From contig DATKQY010000053.1 in the NCBI GenBank assembly GCA_035532475.1, positions 1 to 64,000 on the forward strand: 64,000 nt of DNA. Reading direction: 5' to 3'. This stretch comes from DATKQY01 sp035532475. Its GTDB lineage: Bacteria > Actinomycetota > Acidimicrobiia > Acidimicrobiales > Bog-793. The notes beneath the pieces are model-generated. The model was not told the origin of the DNA and ran no database searches. It saw only the letters and a program-made list of their open reading frames with translations. This document shows, in pieces, positions 57,531 through 64,000 of the stretch. Within the stretch, counting starts at the first letter, position 1; every line of letters starts with the position of its first letter. The position numbers and the translations under genes were made by a program.

Positions 57531-58040
57531 ATGGGTAGCGATGGACACAACCTCACAGCGACGCACGACGAGCTGACCGGGCTCGTGAGTCGCAGCGTCT
57601 TCACGGTCGTCGCGGACCATGCGGTCCGCAGGGCGCACCGCGAGGGCGAGTTCGTCAGCCTGCTCTGCCTCGATCTCGACGACCTCGAGGGGATCAACGA
57701 GCACTTCGGGCGCGACGTCGGCGACATCGCGCTCATCGAGTTCGGCGAGCTCCTCCGCCGGGAGCTGCGCGGCAGCGACGTCGTGGCACGTGTCGGCGGC
57801 GACGAGTTCGCGGTGCTGCTTCCCCAGACCGACCCGCGCCAGGCGACCGTGGTGATCGAGCACTTCAGCGCGGTCCTGATGGCGCGCAAGCAGGATCTCG
57901 GCCACCCCTACGTGCTGACCGCCCGTGTCGGCTCGGCGACGATCGACCCCTCCTTCGAGCTCGGCTCGCTCTGCGAGCTGTTCGAGGAGGCGAAGCGGGA
58001 CGCGTCCCGGGAGGCGGGGGACCCACCCGCCTGGGAGTGA
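57531..58040 (+). CDS. Stand-alone GGDEF protein, putative diguanylate cyclase
   Basis: A 169-residue protein that is essentially only a GGDEF domain. It has DELTGLVSRSVF near the start, the metal-binding CLDLDDLEGINEHFGRDVGD, the product-inhibition RxxD at residues 80-83 (RGSD), and the intact signature RVGGDEFAVLLP at 89-93. It should make cyclic di-GMP from two GTP. It lacks any sensory or phosphoreceiver domain, so dimerisation and control must come from elsewhere. It aligns gap-free with the 169-residue GEESY protein at 9231. ATG at 57531 has GAGGAG about ten bases upstream. The TrpB2 gene follows on the same strand after 84 bp. Confidence 0.87.
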   Translation: MGSDGHNLTATHDELTGLVSRSVFTVVADHAVRRAHREGEFVSLLCLDLDDLEGINEHFGRDVGDIALIEFGELLRRELRGSDVVARVGGDEFAVLLPQTDPRQATVVIEHFSAVLMARKQDLGHPYVLTARVGSATIDPSFELGSLCELFEEAKRDASREAGDPPAWE

Positions 58041-58124
58041 CGCCCGGTACAGTGCAGGCGGCCTGGTGCCCCGGCGGGGGCACGAGCCGGCCCGCCTGTC
58101 ACCGAGTGAGAGGAGCCGTGGACC

Positions 58125-59375
58125 ATGCGGTGGAACCTCCCGTCCGAGCGCCTCCCCGAGGCGTGGTTCAACGTGGTGCCGCACCTCCCCGAGCCGCTCC
58201 AGCCGCCGCTGCACCCCGGGACTCGCCAGCCGATCGGGCCCGACGACCTCGCCCCGCTGTTCCCGATGGCGCTGATCGCGCAAGAGGTCAGCGCGCAGCC
58301 CTGGGTCGAGGTCCCGGGCGAGGTGCTCGACATCCTGCGGCTGTGGCGGCCGACGCCGCTCGTCCGGGCGCACCGGCTGGAAGCGGCCCTCGCCACGCCG
58401 GCCCGCATCTACTACAAGGACGAGTCGGTCTCGCCTGCCGGCTCGCACAAACCCAACACCGCCGTTCCCCAGGCCTTCTACAACAAGGCGGAGGGGATCC
58501 CCCGGCTGACGACCGAGACCGGCGCGGGCCAGTGGGGGAGCGCGCTCAGCTTCGCGACCTCGCTGTTCGGCCTCGAGTGCAAGGTCTACATGGTCCGGGC
58601 CTCGTACCTGCAAAAGCCCTACCGCAAGGCGATGATGGAGGTGTGGGGCGGTGAGGTAGAGCCCTCACCCGTCGACCAGCCGGAGCATCCGGGCTCGCTC
58701 GGGAGCGCGATCAGCGACGCCGTGCGCGACGCGGCGTCGCGCGACGACTCGCACTACTCGCTCGGCTCGGTCCTCAACCACGTCCTGCTCCACCAGACGG
58801 TGATCGGGCTCGAGGCCAAGGAGCAGCTGGCGCTGGCGGGAGAGGAGCGGCCCGACATCGTCATCGGCTCCTGCGGGGGCGGCTCGAACCTCGGCGGCAT
58901 CGCCCTGCCGTTCGTGCCCGACGAGGGCGTCGACCTGCTCGCCGTCGAGCCCTCGTCCTGCCCGACGCTCACGGAGGGCCGCTTCGACTACGACTTCGGC
59001 GATGTCGCCGGCATGACGCCGCTGCTCGCGATGTACACGCTCGGCCACGATTTCGTCCCGCCCTCGATCCACGCGGGCGGCCTCCGCTACCACGGCGACT
59101 CCCCGATCATCTCGAGTCTCGTGAGGAGCAAGAGGATGCGGGCCGTGGCGTACCCGCAGGGCGCGGTGTTCGAGGCCGCGGTGCAGTTCGCCCGCACGCA
59201 GGGGACGATCCCTGCTCCCGAGACCAGCCACGCCATCCGCGCCGTGATCGACGAGGCCCTGGCGGCGAGGGAGCGAGGCGAGGAGGAGGTGATCCTCTTC
59301 AGCTACTCGGGCCACGGGCTGCTCGACCTCGGGGCCTACGACGACTTCCTGCACGGCCGCCTCGCCGACGCGTGA
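58125..59375 (+). CDS. trpB2: Tryptophan synthase beta-like protein (TrpB2 subfamily)
   Basis: A 416-residue PLP enzyme of the TrpB2 type (TIGR01415), longer at the N-terminus than TrpB1. Conserved features are RPTPLVRAHRLEAALATPAR, YYKDESVSPAGSHKPNTA with the PLP lysine, TETGAGQWGSALSFATSLFG, GSCGGGSNLGGIALPF for phosphate binding and LFSYSGHGLLDLGAYDDFL. TrpB2 condenses indole (or other nucleophiles) with serine or O-phosphoserine and usually does not pair stably with TrpA. No other trp gene is nearby. ATG at 58125 with GAGAGGAGC upstream. A strong hairpin follows. Confidence 0.92.
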   Translation: MRWNLPSERLPEAWFNVVPHLPEPLQPPLHPGTRQPIGPDDLAPLFPMALIAQEVSAQPWVEVPGEVLDILRLWRPTPLVRAHRLEAALATPARIYYKDESVSPAGSHKPNTAVPQAFYNKAEGIPRLTTETGAGQWGSALSFATSLFGLECKVYMVRASYLQKPYRKAMMEVWGGEVEPSPVDQPEHPGSLGSAISDAVRDAASRDDSHYSLGSVLNHVLLHQTVIGLEAKEQLALAGEERPDIVIGSCGGGSNLGGIALPFVPDEGVDLLAVEPSSCPTLTEGRFDYDFGDVAGMTPLLAMYTLGHDFVPPSIHAGGLRYHGDSPIISSLVRSKRMRAVAYPQGAVFEAAVQFARTQGTIPAPETSHAIRAVIDEALAARERGEEEVILFSYSGHGLLDLGAYDDFLHGRLADA

Positions 59376-59408
59376 GCCGGGCCGGCCCCGCTCGCGAGGC
59401 ACGGGACG

Positions 59409-59442
59409 GGAGGCGCCCGCCGCTCGCTCGGCGGGCGCCTCC
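59409..59442. terminator. Hairpin terminator after trpB2
   Basis: A perfect 13-bp stem, GGAGGCGCCCGCC with its complement, around the 8-base loop GCTCGCTC, between convergent genes. Confidence 0.85.
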
Positions 59443-59482
59443 GCACGTGCTGGCGCCACGGGCCCTGGCGCTGCGCGATCGT

Positions 59483-60079
59483 CTAGGCGGACGCCTGCTG
59501 GCGAACGTCTGGGTGATCGACGGGGAGCGGGTTGTACATCATCCCGAGGTTGACGCCGAACCCAAGGTGCCATAGGTAGATGGCGAAGACCAGCTTCCAG
59601 CCGTAGCCGGAGGCGAAGATCCCGGCGCCGGCGTGGGGGAAGTAGACGTACGGCACGAGGAAACCCGCGGAGATCGTCGCGAGCGCCAGGCCGAACAGGA
59701 GGGCTCTCGCCATGTTCATCGCCGGAGTCACCGGCCCCTTGATCAAGGGGAAGATGAACAGGGCGAAGATCAAGGTGAAGACCAGGCCGTCGAAGCCGTG
59801 GATGAACTCGCCGATCGCGAAGCGAACGATCGGCGAGCCGGTCGGGTCGACCACGGCGCCGTTGGCGAGCGGCCAGTCGAGGTCGGGAAGCCCGATCCCG
59901 TGGAACCAGATCCCGAAGACCGTGGCGATATGGGTGGCGACGAACCCCGAGACGAGCGCGCCGCCAATGGGGTGACGGGTGATCCACACCCGCCACGCGT
60001 GGCCCGCGTTGGTCGATCCGGGCACCATCGTGCCACTTGTGTGCCGGGTGGGCGCTGACGCACCCATCTCTGTCGACAT
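59483..60079 (-). CDS. Four-helix membrane protein of unknown function
   Basis: A 198-residue integral membrane protein. Predicted helices are IGGALVSGFVATHIATVFGI, FDGLVFTLIFALFIFPLI, ARALLFGLALATISAGFLVP and WKLVFAIYLWHLGFGVNLGM. Several histidines lie at helix ends (ATHIATVFGIWFHGIG, EFIHGFDG, YLWHLGF), which could bind haem or metal; this is inference from pattern only. The N-terminus is a Thr/Ser-rich soluble stretch. ATG at 60079 is preceded by AGAGGAGGAGATACG, an excellent ribosome-binding site. Faces trpB2 across a terminator. Confidence 0.72.
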   Translation of the reverse strand: MSTEMGASAPTRHTSGTMVPGSTNAGHAWRVWITRHPIGGALVSGFVATHIATVFGIWFHGIGLPDLDWPLANGAVVDPTGSPIVRFAIGEFIHGFDGLVFTLIFALFIFPLIKGPVTPAMNMARALLFGLALATISAGFLVPYVYFPHAGAGIFASGYGWKLVFAIYLWHLGFGVNLGMMYNPLPVDHPDVRQQASA

Positions 60080-60490
60080 CGTATCTCCTCCTCTGCCAGA
60101 CCGACTGTCAGCTACGGCGCGCCGCTGGACGGGCGCGGGGGACCGACGTTTCGCGTGCAACTAGTCGCGCGAGGGCGACGTTCAGCTGGCGCGGCACCGG
60201 AGCGGGGGACGGGCTCGACAGCAGGGGATCAGCACCGGGTCCAAGCCCGGTCTCGCGACGAGGAGCCGCCGTCCAGTACGACCCCCTGGACGCAAGGTCG
60301 CATTCGACACCGGACCTCCTCGCTGTACGCACTGCGGATGCACGTGCGGTTCCCGGATGCTCATCATCGTCTGTGGGCGAAGAGGTGTCAACAGAAGTGC
60401 GGGAACGGTTACGTGAGACGCCCGCGGCAGGCCCTGGCCTCCTCCGTGGCCCCGGTGGCGAGCCGAGCGCGGCGTTCGGCCGCAGCCGGC
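60080..60490. other. Intergenic region
   Basis: About 410 bp between two reverse-strand genes with no supported coding region. It should contain the promoter of the membrane-protein gene. A less GC-rich patch near 60350-60410 (CTCATCATCGTCTGTGG, GTCAACAGAAGTGCGGGAAC) is the only feature I see. Confidence 0.35.
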
Positions 60491-61462
60491 TCACCAGATG
60501 GCGACGAGCAGCTCCAGGACCTGCGTGGCGGACGCCGGCCGCGGGTTCGCCTTGGCCGCCGGCCGGGCGGCGGCGGCTTCCGCGATCTCGGGTAGCTGGA
60601 CGCGTTCGACCCCGTGGTCGCGAAGCCGGGCCGGCCCGGCCAGGCGCGCGAGCTCCTCGACGCGCGCGATCGGGTCGCCCGCTCCCATGGCCTCGCCGAG
60701 TCGGGCGACCTCGCTCGCCGCGACCTCGCTGTTGAAGCGCAGCGCCGGGGGGAGGCAGACGGCGTTCATCGCGCCGTGGGAGAGGCCGAGGACGCCGCCG
60801 AGCGCCTGTGCCATCGCGTGGGCGAGCCCCATCCCGGCCCGCAACGCAGCGCCCCCGTGCATCGCACCCTCCAGCAGGGCTCGACGGGCCTCGCGGTCCT
60901 GCCCGTCGGCCAGCACGGCCGGGAGGTGACGGGAGATCAGCGCGGCTCCTGCGAGGGCCTCGGCGTCGGTCTCCTCGCTCCTGCCAGGCACATACAGCGC
61001 CTCGGCGCAGTGGGCGAGGGCGTTCATCGCGGTCCCGCCGCTCTCGCGTGCGGGGAGGCCGAGGGTGAGCTCGGGGTCGTAGATGATCGCCTCGGTTCGT
61101 GCCCCGCCGGCGCCGTCCTTCGAGCGGGTCGCGGGGTTCCGCACTCCGAAGAACTGCGTCCACTCCGCCCCGGAGTAGGTGGTCGGGATCGAGATCACCG
61201 TGAGCCCGGTCGCAGCCGACACGGCCTTCGCGGTGTCGATCGCGCTGCCGCCCCCCAGCGCGACGAGGCCGTCGGCGCCGTCGGCCGCGGCCCTGGCCGA
61301 CTGCACGCCCTCGAGTCCAGCATGGGGCAGGACGCCGGCGAAGCGGCGCTCCACCGCCAGGGGGACGTCGCTCCAGCGCGGGGAGGTGATGAGCAGCGGG
61401 CGGGCGACCCCTAGCTGCTCGAGGACCTCGGGGAGCGAGTCGATGCCCCAGCGGACGATCAT
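60491..61462 (-). CDS. Iron-containing alcohol dehydrogenase / maleylacetate reductase-like protein
   Basis: A 323-residue member of the Fe-ADH superfamily, somewhat short (family 350-385). NAD(P) binding is in GLVALGGGSAIDTAKAVSAA, followed by VISIPTTYSGAEWTQFFGVR, the substrate-binding signature of maleylacetate reductases, and ARESGGTAMNALAHCAEALY with metal ligands. The later region GMGLAHAMAQALGGVLGLSH differs from the usual GLHHAxCHVLGG: the second His of that motif is Gln, so metal binding may be altered. Maleylacetate reductases act at the end of hydroxyquinol and chlorocatechol pathways; no such pathway genes are next to it. ATG at 61462. Confidence 0.82.
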   Translation of the reverse strand: MIVRWGIDSLPEVLEQLGVARPLLITSPRWSDVPLAVERRFAGVLPHAGLEGVQSARAAADGADGLVALGGGSAIDTAKAVSAATGLTVISIPTTYSGAEWTQFFGVRNPATRSKDGAGGARTEAIIYDPELTLGLPARESGGTAMNALAHCAEALYVPGRSEETDAEALAGAALISRHLPAVLADGQDREARRALLEGAMHGGAALRAGMGLAHAMAQALGGVLGLSHGAMNAVCLPPALRFNSEVAASEVARLGEAMGAGDPIARVEELARLAGPARLRDHGVERVQLPEIAEAAAARPAAKANPRPASATQVLELLVAIW

Positions 61463-61671
61463 GCGGGCCTCCAGGCGGCGTCAAGGCGCGTGCAGACCGC
61501 GCGTCGTGCGTGTCCCGCCATTATCGCGCCAGGTGGCTGGTAGCGGCGGGGGAGGTCGCCCGTCTAGGCTCAGCGGGCGCCGGGGGGCGCGGCCCTCCGA
61601 CGACCGACGGCTGCGAGGTGCGAGGGACGTGAACGGCAAGACATCTCCTTTCTTCCGTGCCGGGCATGCCG

Positions 61672-62814
61672 ATGTCTAAGGACCGGCGCATCCTCACGAC
61701 CCACGTCGGCAGCCTGCCGCGGCCCGACGACGTCGTCGAGCAGGTGATGAAGGAGGACCGGGGCGAGCCGGTCGACCGCGAGCTCTACGACCGCGTCGTC
61801 GGCGCGGCGGTCGCGGACCGCGTCCGCCGCCAGGTCGAGATCGGCGTGGACCTGGTAAGCGACGGCGAGATGAGCAAGATCGGCTATGCGACGTACATCC
61901 GCCACCGCCTGAGCGGGTTCGAGATCGGCGACGTGCCACGGGCGACGCCGGCGGACCTGGACGCGTACCCCCGCTTTCGCGATCGGCTCGCCCAGTCCGG
62001 AGCGACGGCGAAGTACCTGCGGCCGATCTGTCGCGGCCCGATCACCTACGAGCACCGCGAGCCGCTCGAGCAGGACCTGGCGCGCCTCGCCCGGGCGCTC
62101 GAGGGACAGCCGGTGGCCGGTGCGTTCATGAACGCGCCGTCGCCCGGGATCATCGCTCTGTTCCAGCCGAACGAGCACTACCCGTCGCTCGAGGAGTACC
62201 TCTCGGCGCTCGCCCAGGCGATGCGAGTGGAGTACGAGGGGATCGTCGCGGCCGGCTACGCCCTGCAGATCGACGCACCGGATCTGGCGATGGGGCGCCA
62301 CATCATGTACCGCGATCGCCCGGACGAGGAGTTCGTCGAGCGCGCGGCCCTCCACGTGGAGGTGCTGAACCAGGCGCTCGCCAACGTCCCGGCCGACCGG
62401 GTACGGCTCCACATCTGCTGGGGGAACTACGAGGGACCGCACCACCTCGACATCGGGCTGGAGAAGATCGTCGACGTCGTGCTGCGGGCCAAGCCCGCGA
62501 CGCTCGTGTTCGAGGCGTCGAACCCCCGCCACGCCCACGACTGGGCCATCTGGTCCGAGGCGAAGATCCCCGACGACAAGATCCTCGCCCCCGGGGTGAT
62601 CGACTCGACGACCAACTACATCGAGCACCCCGAACTCGTCGCCGAGCGCATCGGGCGCTACGTCGAGATCGTCGGGGGCGAGCGGGTCCTCGGGGCGACG
62701 GACTGCGGCTTCGGCACCTGGTCCGGGTTCGGCGCGGTCGACGCCGACATCTGCTGGGCGAAGTTTGGATCGCTCGTCGAGGGCGCCCGCATCGCCTCGG
62801 CGCGCCTCGTCTAG
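61672..62814 (+). CDS. Cobalamin-independent methionine synthase C-terminal domain-like protein
   Basis: A 380-residue TIM-barrel protein of the MetE C-terminal/UROD-like superfamily. The N-terminal RRILTTHVGSLPRPDDVVEQ, then GVDLVSDGEMSKIGYATYIR, LRPICRGPITYEHREPLEQD, LQIDAPDLAMGRH, the His/Cys-bearing VRLHICWGNYEGPHHLDIGL, LVFEASNPRHAHDWAIW and RVLGATDCGFGTWSGFG are visible. The zinc-site pattern of MetE (His-x-Cys ... Glu ... Cys) is present as LHIC, FEAS and ATDC, so thiol alkyl transfer is plausible. Such stand-alone proteins often sit in catabolic clusters and are not the biosynthetic enzyme. The start is uncertain among ATG 61672, ATG 61666 and GTG 61657; none has a Shine-Dalgarno. Confidence 0.85.
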   Translation: MSKDRRILTTHVGSLPRPDDVVEQVMKEDRGEPVDRELYDRVVGAAVADRVRRQVEIGVDLVSDGEMSKIGYATYIRHRLSGFEIGDVPRATPADLDAYPRFRDRLAQSGATAKYLRPICRGPITYEHREPLEQDLARLARALEGQPVAGAFMNAPSPGIIALFQPNEHYPSLEEYLSALAQAMRVEYEGIVAAGYALQIDAPDLAMGRHIMYRDRPDEEFVERAALHVEVLNQALANVPADRVRLHICWGNYEGPHHLDIGLEKIVDVVLRAKPATLVFEASNPRHAHDWAIWSEAKIPDDKILAPGVIDSTTNYIEHPELVAERIGRYVEIVGGERVLGATDCGFGTWSGFGAVDADICWAKFGSLVEGARIASARLV

Positions 62815-62877
62815 CGCCGCGCACCCCGAGCCCCGCACGGTGGCGGGCCGGGTCCGGACGCGAGCCGGAGAGCCGGC

Positions 62878-64000
62878 CTACAAGAAGCCGAGCGGCGGCC
62901 ACGACCGGCCGAGGAAGGGCTTCGCGTCGACGCCGAGGATCTGCTCGAGGCAGGTCGCGTAGATCGACCGGAAGTCGGTCGACACGACGAGGTTGCCGTC
63001 GACGTCGAGGCGCGTGAGGCTCGGCTCGTCCCCGTAGAGGCCGCCGCGCACCGAGTGCCCGAGCACGAAGGCGTCGTTCGCCGCGCCGTGGTCGGTCCCG
63101 CCGCTCGCGTTCGCCTGGACCCGGCGGCCGAACTCGGTGTAGAGCACGACGACCGCGCGCTGGCCGCGGGGGCTGCGGGCGATCGCTTCGAGGAAGCCCG
63201 CCACCGAGGTGTCGACCTGCTGGAGCAGCTGTGCCTGGGTGACGAGCTCGCCGGCGTGGGTGTCGAAGCCCTGCAGGCTGACGTGGAAGGCGCGCGTCGG
63301 CAGACCGGCCTCGATGAGCTGGGCGACCACGGCGAGCTGCTGGCCGAGGTAGCCGGCCGCCGAGGTGCCGAGGACGGCAGGTGCGGGCACGTGGCGCAGC
63401 GCGTCCGCGACGACGCGGCTGACCTGCAGCATGTTCGTACCGGACCGGGCGACCAGCAGCTCAAGCTGGCTCGGCCGGTGAGACGGGCGCTCCAGCATCT
63501 TGTACACGGAGCGGAAGGCCGGATCCCCAGGGGGCAGCTGGGAGTACGGCGAGGAGCTCGGCGCGATCGCGCTCGCCTGCTGGCGGGCGCCGGCGAAGGC
63601 GGAGGGCACGTTCGCCCCGAGCGAGATCGCCCGCATCGGGTCGGCGCCGGTCGCGTCGAGCCAGCGCCCGATCCAGCCGGTGGTGACGTCGTTCGCGGTC
63701 GAGCCGGCCTGCCAGATGTCCATCGAGGCGAAGTGGCTGTAGTTGGGGTCCGGGTAGCCCACCCCCCGGATGATCGCCAGCTTTCCGGCGTCCCACAGGC
63801 TCTTCATGCCGGTGAGCGCGGGGTGCAGCCCGAGCCCGTTGCCGATGTCGAGCACGGTGTCGGCCTTGACAGCGATGGCACCGCGCTGCGCCTCGTAGGC
63901 GGGGTCCTGGTAGGGCACGACGGTGTTGAGCCCGTCGTTGCCCCCATAGAGCGTGACCAGCACCAGCGTCGGCTCGACGGCGGCGCCGGCCGCGCGGATG
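62878..64000 (-). CDS. DUF1501-family secreted protein (5' end outside window)
   Basis: The visible 373 codons lack the N-terminus because the frame runs off the window end. The sequence LVTLYGGNDGLNTVVPYQDP, LGLHPALTGMKSLWDAGKLA, IIRGVGYPDPNYSHFASMDI and WQAGSTANDVTTGWIGRWLD, later HVSLQGFDTHAGELVTQAQL and VLYTEFGRRVQANASGGTDH, is the signature of DUF1501 (PF07394), a sulfatase/phosphatase-like fold usually exported by the Tat pathway. The histidines and aspartates of FDTH and TDHG are likely metal ligands. In many bacteria it is paired with a DUF1800 gene, which would lie beyond the window. Function unknown. Confidence 0.9.
   Translation of the reverse strand, partial: IRAAGAAVEPTLVLVTLYGGNDGLNTVVPYQDPAYEAQRGAIAVKADTVLDIGNGLGLHPALTGMKSLWDAGKLAIIRGVGYPDPNYSHFASMDIWQAGSTANDVTTGWIGRWLDATGADPMRAISLGANVPSAFAGARQQASAIAPSSSPYSQLPPGDPAFRSVYKMLERPSHRPSQLELLVARSGTNMLQVSRVVADALRHVPAPAVLGTSAAGYLGQQLAVVAQLIEAGLPTRAFHVSLQGFDTHAGELVTQAQLLQQVDTSVAGFLEAIARSPRGQRAVVVLYTEFGRRVQANASGGTDHGAANDAFVLGHSVRGGLYGDEPSLTRLDVDGNLVVSTDFRSIYATCLEQILGVDAKPFLGRSWPPLGFL

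Noticed and set aside
1..64000. tRNA or rRNA genes, insertion sequences, prophage
   Set aside because: No cloverleaf-like segment with a T-loop consensus, no transposase or integrase motif and no phage structural gene was recognised by reading; a covariance-model scan would be needed to exclude small RNAs.

Overview
This is a high-GC window with the dense gene packing and the GTG and TTG start codons typical of Actinomycetota. Several families point the same way: two DinB/DUF664 putative mycothiol transferases, an F420-type PPOX protein, a LigD end-joining ligase, a SARP/BTAD regulator and a Streptomyces-like small hydrophobic protein. A secreted protein with GYWL...DGxVxxFGDAxSYGSA repeats and an flbD-motA-motB-fliL operon make a motile lineage near Acidimicrobiia my best guess. 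That placement is inference. No rRNA, tRNA, CRISPR array, insertion sequence or prophage was recognised.

Layout. 1-6.2 kb: end of a UBP zinc-finger gene running into a 15-bp tandem array, a DHA2-type exporter, a decayed aldo/keto reductase, and a reverse-strand operon of a small membrane protein, frameshifted uppP and a repeat-plus-SGNH secreted enzyme. 6.7-13.4 kb: FUSC membrane protein, degenerate GGDEF protein, hydrophobic mini-protein, LigD split into phosphoesterase-ligase and polymerase genes, DinB protein. 13.6-24.9 kb: PPOX protein, secreted phosphoesterase, sulfurtransferase, second exporter, an ATP-grasp/flavoprotein convergent pair, a stretch of gene remnants before a DAD-family cupin, MATE transporter, triple-repeat membrane protein. 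25.3-35.8 kb: DEAD-box helicase, DinB protein, frameshifted acetyltransferase, hydrolase lacking its catalytic His, membrane EEP enzyme, an unknown protein beside a Ca2+/H+ exchanger, and two cell-wall proteins (degenerate LytM and L,D-transpeptidase). 36.1-38.5 kb: a compact flagellar stator operon. 38.7-46.7 kb: ROK regulator, hydrolase, secreted GH3 enzyme, MBL protein, AsnC regulator divergent from azlCD, secreted small protein. 46.8-57.1 kb: third exporter, decayed carotenoid oxygenase next to a SnoaL-like gene, DUF2237, SAM hydrolase, secreted aldose epimerase, SARP regulator, secreted esterase with a divergent MarR regulator, and a saccharopine-dehydrogenase-like gene overlapping an NTF2-like gene. 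57.5-64 kb: intact GGDEF protein, TrpB2, four-helix membrane protein, Fe-ADH, MetE-like protein, DUF1501 protein cut by the window end.

Themes. Three DHA2 exporters, a MATE pump and AzlCD make the window rich in efflux. Secreted glycan and ester enzymes (GH3, aldose epimerase, PHB-depolymerase-like esterase, phosphoesterase, SGNH protein) suggest extracellular polymer turnover. Two 169-residue GGDEF proteins align without gaps, one intact and one with a destroyed active site but an intact RxxD inhibitory site. They look like a cyclic-di-GMP synthase/receptor pair, which is attractive in a genome with a stator operon. An unusual number of genes are broken by single-base shifts (uppP, GNAT, aldo/keto reductase, carotenoid oxygenase) or large internal deletions (the last two). 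The deletions are real decay; the single-base shifts may be decay or assembly error.
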